From Cylindrodendrum hubeiense (lineage: Eukaryota > Ascomycota > Sordariomycetes > Hypocreales > Nectriaceae): a stretch of DNA of 27,714 nt. The notes beneath the pieces are model-generated. The model was given only the letters and a program-made list of their open reading frames with translations. It made no database searches and was not told the origin of the DNA. The position numbers and the translations under genes were made by a program. The stretch lies in the NCBI GenBank assembly GCA_014621425.1, contig JAANBB010000485.1, positions 1-27,714 on the forward strand. Direction: 5' to 3'. How positions within the stretch are numbered: position 1 is the first letter of the stretch; each line of letters starts with the position of its first letter. Of this stretch, positions 9,972-20,252 are shown piece after piece.

Positions 9972-11321
9972 ATGGCGACTTCGCGCTCCTCGTTTGGGAG
10001 CGGCTCGTCCCCCAACCCATCATCGGACTCGACGCCAACGACATCCCAGGCGCCCGTCGCGTCGCCGAAACAGCGGCGCCGACGTCGCATCCACCGCCCT
10101 GCAAAGCACTCCCTTTACGACTTGTTCCACGAGCATGCCGGCACCTCGCTCTTTGTACGCCCTATCTGCTGGACTGACCTGCATGCCGAGCTCCTCGGTA
10201 CGCGATGGGAAGAGCTGCCGCCATGCGATAGTCCAAAGCCGGTCACGATGCCGGGCTCGCCGCCTTCAAAGGGTCATTTGCGCCCCTCGCATACCATCAT
10301 GACCCTCAGCGATTCTCTGACTCAGATCCTCCTCCCCGACGCGATGCACCCCATCCTCTGCTCCAACGCCGTCAAGACGGTGCTCATGACGCTGTGGCCC
10401 CAACCATTCAGTAAGCCGTACTACCTCCCAGAGCTACACCTGTACTTTGGTGGTCGCGTCTACCGAGACTCAGTGCGCGCGCAAATCATGTGGAACTTCC
10501 CCTCCGACGAGTCAAAGTCATCATATTCGTCGTTTCGCTCAGTCTCGACACGGCCAGCTGATTCCTTCAACGCGCCCACGCATCCTTGCACCCCGTCACA
10601 GAGCCCAGCCAACCTACCGATGGTTTGCTACATTGGAAAGAGCCAGCTTGCCAACATTCGAAGGAACCTTTTCCGTATTGCACCAGGCCCAGGGAGGAGT
10701 TGGAATGAGCCCGTGTATCGTCTGCAACAGCTCCGAGCCAGGTTATTAGTGCCGTCCAACTCGGACCACGACGCACACTTTGTGGGCATCTTTCTGGCCA
10801 TGGCACAGAGACATTTCTACCCATCGCCACCACCTTCATCGCGAAGGGAGTCACCGATGACTTCTGACAAGAACATTCCACCGAGTCCCAACTTCCAGGA
10901 CGTTACATTGAGAATCTTGACACACGACACAGATACATCCGACTTCATTGTGTACACGGCGTATGTGACAAAGGAGTTTCTGGAGAAGTTTCATAATCCA
11001 TTCAAGGCACCCCACGGCGAAGAAGAAACAGAGCGTTCTGGCATCAAGATCGAATTCACACGAGTACCCATCTGGCCCATCCTGGGTCTGCGAGAACGAC
11101 TCGGCAAGGCGTTGGGACACGACGTGGTTGGAAATTTCAACCACGATGAGATTGAGACGTGGGAGAAGGACCCGGAGAAGCAAGAGGGCGGCAAACGGAA
11201 ACGCGAGGTCCTATCAGAGGTTCTCAACAACAGTTTCGATGAAGACTCGGGCGACGAACCCTCGTTGGGCGCGAAGAAGCGCTGCTTGACTGAGGGATCC
11301 CCAGTAGGAGTGGTGATGTGA
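9972..11321 (+). CDS. Conserved-looking fungal protein of unknown function
   Basis: Single open frame of 449 codons with no intron. I recognise no named family. The first ~40 residues are Ser/Thr/Pro-rich and disordered, ending in the basic run KQRRRRRIHRP, a possible nuclear localisation signal. A globular-looking core follows: HSLYDLFHEHAGTSLFVRPI, LLPDAMHPILCSNAVKTVLM, YYLPELHLYFGGRVYRDSVR, then AHFVGIFLAMAQRHFY, VTLRILTHDTDTSDFIVYTAYV and a segment ending LRERLGKALGHDVVG. The C-terminus is acidic with a second basic patch (GGKRKRE, GAKKRC). Ser/Pro-rich linkers separate the blocks. Coding is supported by a long continuous frame with sensible composition and by the CT-rich leader upstream. 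The first Met of the frame is used; no signal peptide or membrane segment is seen. Confidence 0.75.
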   Translation: MATSRSSFGSGSSPNPSSDSTPTTSQAPVASPKQRRRRRIHRPAKHSLYDLFHEHAGTSLFVRPICWTDLHAELLGTRWEELPPCDSPKPVTMPGSPPSKGHLRPSHTIMTLSDSLTQILLPDAMHPILCSNAVKTVLMTLWPQPFSKPYYLPELHLYFGGRVYRDSVRAQIMWNFPSDESKSSYSSFRSVSTRPADSFNAPTHPCTPSQSPANLPMVCYIGKSQLANIRRNLFRIAPGPGRSWNEPVYRLQQLRARLLVPSNSDHDAHFVGIFLAMAQRHFYPSPPPSSRRESPMTSDKNIPPSPNFQDVTLRILTHDTDTSDFIVYTAYVTKEFLEKFHNPFKAPHGEEETERSGIKIEFTRVPIWPILGLRERLGKALGHDVVGNFNHDEIETWEKDPEKQEGGKRKREVLSEVLNNSFDEDSGDEPSLGAKKRCLTEGSPVGVVM

Positions 11322-11723
11322 CACTTCAACATCAGTGTTGGAGTGATTTGGTTTGGAGCACTTGCCCATTGTTTGGGGTTTCTCATGAGAGGGTATGACT
11401 TTATTTTTTGAGACGGATGGCTATGATGCGAATCAAGACGGGGTCTTCACAGGCAAACATCTCGGAGGGTACGGCGTGATTGGGGCTTTCGGTAGACGTT
11501 GCAAAGTCAGCAACACACGGGTTATGGACATAGGGATACAACACACGGAATAGGCACGGGATAGAGCACGTACATAGCTGATTTGTGGTTCGATTCCTCG
11601 GGGGATATTTTTTGGTCGGCAACGACGACGACGGATGATGAATAGAGACGACATTGTTGAGCCTCGGTCACTTTGCACACCAGTCCGGTTTTGGAGTTTG
11701 TCAAGTCTGTCAACTACGGCAAC

Positions 11724-11747
11724 ATGTCCGGATACATGTCCGGATAC
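11724..11747 (+). repeat. Perfect 12-bp tandem duplication (ATGTCCGGATAC x2)
   Basis: Two adjacent identical copies of ATGTCCGGATAC lie in non-coding DNA. They contain the palindrome TCCGGA. No function is assigned. Confidence 0.8.
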
Positions 11748-13072
11748 GGCAATGGCCCGTCCGGGTCCCGAACAGCGACGGTCGTGCGTTGCGGGATCTG
11801 TCTTGACCCATGTCGACAGAAAGTGATCTCCCCCCGCTCGACCGCCCGACCAGGGTCTCAGCCTGACGGTTGATGCCGCCGTGGGATGCATTATCGCCGA
11901 CATCAGCACGTCGACGGCGTCTTACCCGCGTGTTCGGAATGATCGGGTCTCCCACGTGTTTGTTCCTGAAAGTCAGAGCGGCGCGACATTTGAAATGAGC
12001 CTCGGAATGCTGATGGATGCACGGTTTTCCTCGTGAAGTGCGGAGGTGGAGCGGCTGGTTCGTACGATGGCGGCCGGTGTGTCTCGTGGGAGGAAAAGCT
12101 TTGCCTTGTGTGGGTGGTGAGGGTGGGTGGTGAGCGGTGGTGTAGGGCTCAGCAGTTCAACAGTCGACGGGCGGGCTGCATCGCGGGGACGGTGGAGACG
12201 GTGATGGTGGGACGGGATGTATAGAGAAACTCACAGAGGGTCAGACGCGCATACGAACAAAGTGCCGAAAGAGTCTCGGCGGGAGCAAGGGATCCGGTAG
12301 TTAGCGCAGGTCGGGGTGACGAGGACGGGAATCGCGAGTATTGCCCAGTCGGTCCAAGTATGGGCCGATGTAAGCGGAGCCATGGCGGATTGATAATGTC
12401 GGTATTGACGGCGACGGGCGTGTCTGACGGTTGGGTTTCTCGCTGCGCGGCCTGTGAGAAACACTCGGACGGGTCGGGACCGGAGGGTTGCAGTGTATGC
12501 GAGTGTATTCGTACCCATATGCAGAGCTCGATGCATGGCCGGGCTGATCTTGGGACAGGATTGCTTGCCTCGTGGGTGGGCGGGCGTGTGGTATGCCCGT
12601 GTGGTATGTGGTGGGCATGCCGGTAAGCAGTCTCGGTCTCGGGAAACGTCACTGCGGTGGGATTATGCGACCCAATGGAACCGGCTTATGTGGTCGGGCA
12701 ATCACTATTTACATTGGAAGTTGATGGCGATATAATTGTAGAAACTGCATGGTATCATCACCTTGTGTCCTGTGTCTAGTACTTGTGAGTGAGTTACTGA
12801 GTGAAAATGACCATGCTCCAACACCGCCTACCCCGGATTTCTTCAGTGGCCCGTGGCACCGTGGAGCGAGTGGGTTGGGGGAAGCAACCCATGCCCTGTC
12901 CCAGTTCTAGCTACCGAACAGGGCAAGAACCGCACGTCACCGCTCCCACTCCGCGAATGACAGCCCAGGCGGTGCAAGGGCCAGGGTCCGGCAGGCGCCA
13001 TCGCCATAGCTTAACGGCTTGACACCTGGGACTCAGCCCTCTGGATATTGGCCATGGATCGTTGCTCCAAGC

Positions 13073-13108
13073 CCACACACACACATTCTCTCTTTCTCTC
13101 TGTCTCTC
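13073..13108 (+). repeat. CA then CT simple-sequence tract
   Basis: A short (CA)n run passes directly into a TC-rich run (attctctctttctctctgtc) within the region upstream of the lipase gene. It is simple sequence; no function is claimed. Confidence 0.7.
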
Positions 13109-13957
13109 GCGCATATGTGCTCAAGCGCCAAGGGAACCCTCCCCCGCCGTCCAGCTGATCGTCACTCCTCCACCGTCCGTCGACGAGTGACACCGCTCGC
13201 CCTCCCTCCACGAACCCTCTCGGCCGTCCCCGAAGCGGCCATGATATGCACTCGCTCGCCCTCTCGCACCACGCCAGCCTTCCCTCTCCATCGCTGCCGA
13301 GGCCAATGCCCCTCCTCCAGCCGCCCAGCGCACCGCAGACAACCACGCTCGCGCCCGTCGTAACATGTGCTCCTCCATCCGCCGATGAAGCCGATCCACC
13401 CCGTGGGGAAGCCCCGCCGCGGGCCCGGGGTCGTTGTCGGCCCTGAGGCTTGTTTGGGGCTCCATGCCCGGACTGAGGCGTAGTTTTGCCTCTGCTGGCG
13501 CTGCTGGCCTCGTGCGGACGCGGCCATGGCTTCCCGTTTCGACGGTCCGGTCCTGCGGGCACAGTCCGACGAGCCTTGTCCTGGGAGCCTTGTCCGAGCA
13601 GCCAGAGACTGTTCCTTGTCCGGCACTCCATGGCGGGGTCTTGTTGGGATTGCGGCGGCGCGGGGCATGAGCTGCACTTTTTGTGATATTGGCTGTCTTA
13701 TGCGATAATGCCCTCATGAGCAGATGGGCACCGGAGTTGGGCCACGAGGATGAGGCATTCAAATTGGCTCCGTTTCCCTCCCCAAATGACTTTCCGTGAT
13801 ACCTCTCCGACAGCATCTTCTCCTCCTCTTTGGCAGTTCACCTGCTTCTGACTTACACGGCGACCCGGCTCCGGTGTCACTTGCCTGTCAACTCACACAC
13901 CATCTCTCTTCCTGGATCTGAGTCCGGGGTATACTTGACTACTACCTCGCTATCAAC

Positions 13958-15688
13958 ATGAAGTTTCACGGCTTGCTCTTCGGCCTGGGTCTTATCACCC
14001 GGGCTCTTGCCGCTCCCGCTGCCGTCCCTGTTGCGGACCCGGAAGCCGATGGTACCATTCAGGAGCGCGCCGCCAAAGTCACTGTCGCCGTTCCGTCCGG
14101 TACCGTCATTGGCTTGACTCTCTCCGGCGTGGAATCCTTCAAGGGAATCCCCTTTGCAGACCCACCCACCGGCTCTCTGCGCCTCAAGCCACCAAAGAAG
14201 TTGTCAAAGGCTCTTGGCACCTTTGATGCCACAGACCTCCTTGGCCCCTCCTGCCCGCAGATGTTCATCACTACGGGAGGTACTAGTGTCATCACTGAGT
14301 TTCTCTCCGACTTCTTGAGTATCCCATTGCTCAAGGTCGTCACCGGGCAGGAGGATTGCCTGACCATTTCTGTCCAACGGCCCGTGGGCACCAAGGCGGG
14401 CGATGACCTGCCCGTCCTGTTCTGGATCTTCGGTGGTGGCTTCGAGCTCGGAAGCCCCGCCATGTACGATGGCGGCAGTTTGCTGGGCACAGGCATCGAC
14501 CAGGACCAGCCCTTCATCTTCGTCGCCGTCAACTATCGCGTTGCAGGCTTCGGCTTCATGCCTGGTGCTGAGATCCTTGCCGATGGCAGCGCAAATCTCG
14601 GTCTCTTAGACCAGCGCATGGGGCTCGAGTGGGTCGCCGACAACATCGAGTCCTTTGGCGGTGATCCGGACAAGGTCACCATCTGGGGCGAATCCGCTGG
14701 TGCCATCTCCGTTCTCGACCAGATGGTTCTCTACGGCGGCGACGCCGATTACAACGGCAAGCCGCTGTTCCGAGGCGCCATCATGAACTCGGGCAGTGTC
14801 GTTCCCGCGGCCCCTGTCGATGGCATCAAGGGCCAGGAGATTTACGACACTGTCGTCAAGAACGCCGGCTGCTCCAGTGCTGCCGATACCCTCGCCTGTC
14901 TCCGTGGTCTAGACTACGCCGATTTCCTCGAGGCCGCCAATTCTGTTCCGGGGATTCTGTCCTACAACGCACTGGCCCTCTCCTATCTCCCTCGACCCGA
15001 CGGCACAGTGCTCCCTGACAGCCCAGATGTGCTGATCCAAACGGGCCGGTACCACGCCGTCCCCATGATCAACGGCAACCAGGAAGACGAGGGCACGCTG
15101 TTCGCGCTCTTCCAGCCCAACTTGACCACCACCGCTCGTCTCGTCAGCTACCTCCAGGAGTTCTTCTTCGACTCGGCCACCACGGCTGAGCTCACCACCT
15201 TCGTCGGCACCTACTCCACCGCCCTCAGCGCCGGCAGCCCCTTCCGCACCGGCATCTTCAACGAGATCTACCCGGGCTTCAAGCGCCGCGCCGCCATCTT
15301 CGGCGACCTCGTCTTCACCCTCACCCGCCGCCTCTTCCTCCAGAGCGCCATCAACGTCAACCCGGACGTGCCCGTGTGGTCGTACCTGGCCAGCTACGAC
15401 TACGGCACCCCCATCCTGGGCACCCTGCACGGCTCCGACATCCTCCAGGTCATCTTCGGCCTGGTGCCCAACCACGCCATGCGCAGCATCCGCACCTACT
15501 ACTTCAACTTCCTCTACAACCTGGACCCCAACGAGGGCGTTTCCGGCTACGACACCTGGCCCGAGTGGAAGGACAACAAGCAGCTCATGTGGTTCGAGTC
15601 TGCCGACTCCAATGACCTTTTGGCCGATGATTTTAGGACAACCTCGTATAATTGGATTGCGAATAATGTCGATGTTTTGCAAATTTAG
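13958..15688 (+). CDS. Secreted type-B carboxylesterase / lipase
   Basis: Single exon, 576 residues. It belongs to the alpha/beta-hydrolase carboxylesterase type-B family, which in fungi includes secreted lipases of the Geotrichum/Candida rugosa type that hydrolyse triglycerides and other esters. A signal peptide is clear: MKFHGLLFGLGLITRALA, then an Ala/Pro-rich stretch that may be a propeptide. The catalytic serine is in WGESAGA (Ser246), the acid is Glu378 in GNQEDEGT and the histidine is His491 in LHGSD. The EDCLTISV signature lies at 132-139 and the oxyanion-hole motif FGGGF at 158-162. There is a possible N-glycosylation site at NLTT. Codon use is strongly GC-ending, consistent with good expression. 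It converges on the aminopeptidase gene 271 bp downstream. Substrate preference (lipid, sterol ester or other ester) cannot be read from sequence. Confidence 0.93.
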   Translation: MKFHGLLFGLGLITRALAAPAAVPVADPEADGTIQERAAKVTVAVPSGTVIGLTLSGVESFKGIPFADPPTGSLRLKPPKKLSKALGTFDATDLLGPSCPQMFITTGGTSVITEFLSDFLSIPLLKVVTGQEDCLTISVQRPVGTKAGDDLPVLFWIFGGGFELGSPAMYDGGSLLGTGIDQDQPFIFVAVNYRVAGFGFMPGAEILADGSANLGLLDQRMGLEWVADNIESFGGDPDKVTIWGESAGAISVLDQMVLYGGDADYNGKPLFRGAIMNSGSVVPAAPVDGIKGQEIYDTVVKNAGCSSAADTLACLRGLDYADFLEAANSVPGILSYNALALSYLPRPDGTVLPDSPDVLIQTGRYHAVPMINGNQEDEGTLFALFQPNLTTTARLVSYLQEFFFDSATTAELTTFVGTYSTALSAGSPFRTGIFNEIYPGFKRRAAIFGDLVFTLTRRLFLQSAINVNPDVPVWSYLASYDYGTPILGTLHGSDILQVIFGLVPNHAMRSIRTYYFNFLYNLDPNEGVSGYDTWPEWKDNKQLMWFESADSNDLLADDFRTTSYNWIANNVDVLQI

Positions 15689-15959
15689 GCGCTTCATGTT
15701 GAGAAATGCGGGCATATTGCTCTATTTATAGCTTGGCTCTCGGGATGGACCCGCAACGGGGATTGGGATTGTATCTAGCTGGAACACGCATATCTTTGCA
15801 CGTAAATATCAGAGCACGTATCATGGATTATCCTTTTACTTAGGTGATTTCACTTATTCTTCATTGTTGCTACACTCATCCACTTTGTGGATAGACTTAT
15901 GCATCACCACATCCCACCACGCTTTTGGCCAAACACCTCTCCACTTATAATTTACACAG

Positions 15960-18900
15960 TCACAAGTAACCGTTGGCTCCCAGCCACTCCTTGAGGACTG
16001 CAGAGTCACGCTCGCGGTAGGCGGCCTTTCCGCGAATCTTATCCTTGATCGTGCCAAGGGTGCGGTCAAAGGCCTTGGTATCCTTGTCCTTCATGAACTC
16101 CTCAATATCGGTAACGGCAGCGACGTCGGTGAAGCGGCTGAGACTGAGGTTCATGTAGCGGTCAACAACGACGGGGTTGCCGAGCTTGGCAATGACGGCG
16201 TCCCAGTTGGCCTTCATGAACTCCCACTGGAGCGGGCGACCAATCAGGTTGACTGCCACGGAACCACCAAGAACGTGCATGTCGCCGCTGGGGACCGAGT
16301 TGGACGGAGGAGATTCGTTGAAGGCAAAGGGGATGATCTCCTTCTTGAGGAGCTCAGCATCCTTGACGGTACCGAGGACGCTTAGGCAGAAGAGCTTGCC
16401 GTCGATCGACTTGGTGTTGAACCACTCCTTCTTGAGGATCTCAACCGTGCGGGCAGGCTCCTTGTTAATACCAGAGCGCCAGACGGCAACACGCAGGGAA
16501 GGGTTAATGGGGTTAGCCTCGGGGTCCTCAACCCAAGCGTTGAATCGCTTGAAGGCCTCTTCGACGACCCTGTTGAAGTTAGCAGCCGGTCATGGAAATG
16601 GGGATGCGAATAAATCTTACTCAGGGTGTCCACAGGCGACAGCGCTGCCAATGAGCTCCTTTCGGAGAATGCCAGTGAGGTAGTCCTCGTTCTCGGGGAA
16701 CTCCCAGCCAACCTCCTTGACCTTGTCGTTGATGAGCTTGAGGGTGAACTGATCCAGACCCTTCTTGATGGTCTCGTCCTCGCCAAAGACGGACTTGACC
16801 TGGCCAATAGAGTCGAGAACCTGGCGCCAGATCAGGGTGTGGGTCTCCTTGCCGAAGCCCTGGAGGAAGGTGAGAAGAGCGGGGGTAGTGCCGTTGCCGG
16901 CAAATGCGAGGTCGGCAGTGGAACCGATGATAGCGATCTTATCCTCGGTGGAGAGCCTGTCGAGCTGCTTGCTCAGCTTAGCCAGTCGCTCAGGGGGGTA
17001 GTTGACACGGTAGAAACCGGTAGCACCGCTGTTGAGCTTGTAGAAGTCGTCATCGATACCCTGGATGGTGTCCTCCTTGCTGGTCAGGGACAGGGCGGAA
17101 ACGCCAGCCTCACCCTTCTTGCCCTCCAAGCCCAGAGGCACCCACCAGGTGGTGGTGTCATCCTCGGGCTTAACATCGCCAGTCGACAGGAATCGGGACT
17201 GCTTAATGGAGATCTGGCCAGGTTGCTCGGAAACGGTCACAACCGGGTGACCAATCTTGGAGATCCAGGGGTGCATGAGCTCGTTGATATCCTTGCCAGA
17301 AGCCTCACTGAGAGCGTGCCACAGAGCAGTAGTCTTGGCGTTTCCGTAGGCGTGGGACTTGAGGTAGTTGGAGACACCCTTGAGGAAAACCTCGACGCCA
17401 AGGTGGTTGGCAAGCATGCGGATGGCGGAGCAGCCCTTGAGGTAGCTAATGGAGTCGAAGATCTGGTTGACGTCGAGGGCATCCCGGACGGGGACGTGGA
17501 TGGGATGGCTGGCTCGGATACCGTCGAGGCGGAAAGCGGCCTCCATACCCTCGTTGACGAACTGGGACCAGACCTGCCAGTCGGGGTGCAGGTGGTCAAC
17601 AGCGTGCCAACCGACCCAGGTGGCAAAACCCTCGTTGAGCCAGAGCTCATCCCACCAATCCATGGTGACAAGGTTACCGAACCACTGGTGAGCAAGCTCG
17701 TGGGCGACGACGTAGGCGACAGAGTTCTTGAATCGAGGGTCGGAAGACTTCTCATCGTAAAGGACCTGGGTAGTGCGGTAGGTGACAAGACCCCAGTTCT
17801 CCATGGCTCCGTGGGTGAACTCGTGGACAGCGATAAGATCAGACTTGGGGAGAGGGTAGTCGATGTCGAAGATTTCAGAGAAGAAGTCAATAATCTTGGG
17901 GGCGTGTTCAAGAGCCCATTGTCCCTGTTCCTTGAGGCCACGAGTGGTGTAGACACGGACGGGGATAGGCTTTCCGTTGTACTTGCGATCAGTGAAGGCT
18001 TCGATGTACTCAAAGTCACCAATGGCCCAGGCGAGAAGGTAGGTGCTCATGATGGGAGAGGTATCGAAGGAAACGACTTGCCAGCCCTCCTTGGAAGGGC
18101 GAGACTCCTTGACAGGCATGTTGCTGAGGGCGACCTGATCGCTGGGGATCTCGACCTCGAGGTCGAAAGTAGCCTTCAGGTTGGGCTCGTCAAAGCAGGG
18201 GAAGGCACGGCGAGCATCGCAAGCCTCGAACTGGGTGCTGAGCATGTAGTGCCACTCATCGTCGCGGGGAACGGAAGCGGCAGGGGTCTCGGTGGGCTTG
18301 TACTTGCTGCGGTAGAAACCGGCCATCTCGTTGTTCATGACACCCTCGAAGGTGATGGTGATGGCGGCCTTGCTGGCAACGGGCAGCTCCTCGTCGAAGA
18401 GGATGGTGGCACGCTGAGCCTTCTCATCGTAGCTGATGGTGGTGGACTCGAGAGTCTTGGAGTCGATGGTGACCTTGGCGTTGAAGAGCTTGAGCTCGAG
18501 GGCGTTGATGACGAGTTCCTTGGTGGGCTTGACGATTTCCGAGTTGATGCTACGCGGGGGAGGGGTCAGTTTCGGGAGGCGGGAGCGGGGGTGGTGCAGT
18601 TTGGGGCAGGTCGACATACGTGACAGTGCCCTGGTAGGTCCAGTTATTGAACTCGAGATCCTTCAGGGACAGGAAGTAGTTGGTAGGCTTGACATTGCCG
18701 GGGAGGACGTCGCGGTCATCCATGGTGAGGTTGCGGGCAAGTCTTGCCTGGTGAGAGCAGAAGCGGCGGGGAATGTGGGGAAGGAAGCTATGGATGCTCC
18801 GGAGTCAGTTAAAGGTTGGTATGAGAGAGACTCGCAGCAGCTCCAGGCAGGCGAGAAGAAGACGAAGATGATGGAATGGGAGGGAGAAGAGGGGATGTTT

Positions 18901-19397
18901 TATGGGAAGCAAGGGAGTCTAGAGGGTAGCAGGCGGGCGGGACGTGACGTGATAAGGGTGGGAGCTGGGGAGCTTGACGGGCCCACCGCGGGGTCGGTGG
19001 GCAAAAGTTCCCAATGGGAAGCTGCGACTGAGCCGACTGAGCTGCACATGCCCCGTCGCGGCCTCCCGGGAAACGGCGCTAAGACATACCTCCGAGCACC
19101 GATCGGCTTCGTCACTTCGCGGCTGCGACCCGGCGTCTCCGCCAATGACGACGAGACGCTTCGTGCGGCAGCCGTTGTCGCAAACCCTCTGGCGAGGCTG
19201 GTGTTGAAGCTGGTGTTGATGCTGCTGGTGACGCTGTTGGCGACACGGGCCCTCGACGGCGCTGCAACCGCAGCCGCGGCCAAAACACCGCCGGCCAGCC
19301 TCGCCTCGCATCGCGGAACTGGCAGGCCACTGAAGCTCCACTGGCGCTGGGCCAGCTGCCGCATCAGGCCCCTTGACCACGACGACGACGAAGACAT
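15960..19397 (-). CDS. APE2: M1-family zinc aminopeptidase (AAP1/APE2 type) with mitochondrial leader exon
   Basis: Exons in coding order: 19090..19397, 18620..18787, 16621..18549, 15960..16569; 1,004 residues if the first ATG is used. All junctions keep frame (GTATGT, GTATGT, GTAAGA donors). This zinc exopeptidase removes N-terminal residues from peptides. Present are GAMENWG (~406-412), HELAH (~442-446) and the third zinc ligand Glu in LNEGF 19 residues on (~465), followed by the long C-terminal helical domain. Exon 1 encodes an Arg/Ser/Ala-rich leader lacking acidic residues and containing ARGFATTAAARS, which resembles a mitochondrial processing site. A second ATG at 18723 in the strong context CACCATGG begins MDDRDVLPGNVKPTNY, the usual cytosolic N-terminus, giving 880 residues. 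I infer two products from one gene. The gene symbol is approximate: AAP1 and APE2 are close paralogues. Confidence 0.88.
18840..19020 (-). promoter_or_regulatory. Putative internal promoter in aminopeptidase intron 1
   Basis: Intron 1 (18788..19089) is 302 bp, against 70 and 51 bp for the other two. Read on the minus strand it contains a CCAAT box (CCAAT on plus at 19011-19015), a bZIP/CRE-like TGACGTGA on plus at about 18945, a TATA-like CCATAAAA at 18898-18905 and then a pyrimidine-rich tract leading into exon 2. This order matches a core promoter for a short transcript starting at ATG 18723. Inference from layout only. Confidence 0.45.
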
Positions 19398-20252
19398 TTT
19401 GGCGGCACTGCCCCCCTTTCTCGGTCGCAATCAGGCAGGTCCTCACCTGTTCGGCTTGGGTCAATGGGTCAGTGTGAGGGGCGCGAGGTCTTTTTGCGAG
19501 GTCTTTTTGTTCGGTGCTTAGCCCACTTGAATCCCCATCCAAGGCACCTTTGTAGTGTCTTGTCCTGGTCGACAGATAATACTTGAGAAAATTCTTTGGC
19601 CTGGCCGGGTTGAGGCTCAATGCCGCCTCTCCCGTCTTTGGCCGGCGCCAAGCGAGATGACACGGTCCGTGTTAATTGTGACAACCACTGTAATGCGCAC
19701 CGTACGTCATACGAGCTTCCGCCCCAGTATTGCCATTGTCAACTATACGAGCGGCCTCTTAGGTAAAAGTTTGGTTGAATCAGCTATTTCTCAATTTCTT
19801 ACTAATTCACCCACGGTCCTTTTCCGAGCTCGCATGATATGCCGCTGTATCAAAGGTTTCCTCTTGCTGCCATTCTACATCCACGTCCGTTTGACTACCC
19901 TAGAGCGTTAACGATTGCGACGCAAGTTGGACGAGGATCTTCTTCTGGCAAGGTTTGGTTCAAAATATTATATTGACAGACATGTTTTGGTTCGAGTAAT
20001 AAATTAAGTGCTGTGGTTCAATGTATTACAAATCTAGTCGTGTAACGTGTTGCTATATGATCGTTGCACATGTCGGTCTATCATTGAAGGGGTGGTAAAC
20101 CACATCAAACTATACTCTCTCTAAGTGGCACAAAATGACTTATCCTACATCAGATACCAGCAAGTTCAACAAAATCCCCCACTGAGTTCACCGAATGTCA
20201 TCAATATTTTACTATTTCTAACAGCGACAAATAATGAAACATCGTACTGTGC
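19398..20252. other. Intergenic: aminopeptidase 5' flank and transition to AT-rich DNA
   Basis: The first ~250 bp is GC-rich and holds the upstream promoter of the aminopeptidase long form. From about 19,680 the base composition turns AT-rich, with many stops in all frames. A 118-codon plus frame at 19555-19911 crosses the boundary and has no recognisable domain. No gene or RNA is seen. Confidence 0.5.

Larger units (their letters stand above)
11322..13957. other. Long intergenic region before the lipase gene
   Basis: No gene is supported in these 2.6 kb. Minus-strand frames of up to 231 codons (for example 13121-13816) are Arg/Gly/Ser/Pro-rich with no domain, as expected of random frames in GC-rich DNA. 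Visible structure: a perfect 12-bp direct repeat at 11724-11747, a G-rich stretch at about 12109-12146 with several GGG/GG runs that could fold as a quadruplex, and CA and CT dinucleotide runs at 13073-13108. The last few hundred bases presumably hold the lipase promoter. Confidence 0.55.

Noticed and set aside
11575..11615. Possible tRNA T-arm (GGTTCGATTCC)
   Set aside because: The flanking five-base stem does not pair well, and no D-arm, anticodon arm or acceptor stem can be built around it.
13121..13816. 231-codon minus-strand frame upstream of the lipase
   Set aside because: Arg/Gly/Ser-rich, no domain, no splice pattern, and it overlaps simple-sequence tracts; it looks like non-coding GC-rich promoter DNA.
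14909..15715. 268-codon minus-strand open frame
   Set aside because: Antisense shadow of the lipase gene: Glu/Val/Gly/Ala-rich translation without any domain.
16626..18623. 665-codon open frame on the plus strand
   Set aside because: It is exactly antisense to the main aminopeptidase exon; GC-ending codon use on the real strand removes stops from the opposite strand. The minus strand has HELAH/GAMEN motifs and proper splice sites.
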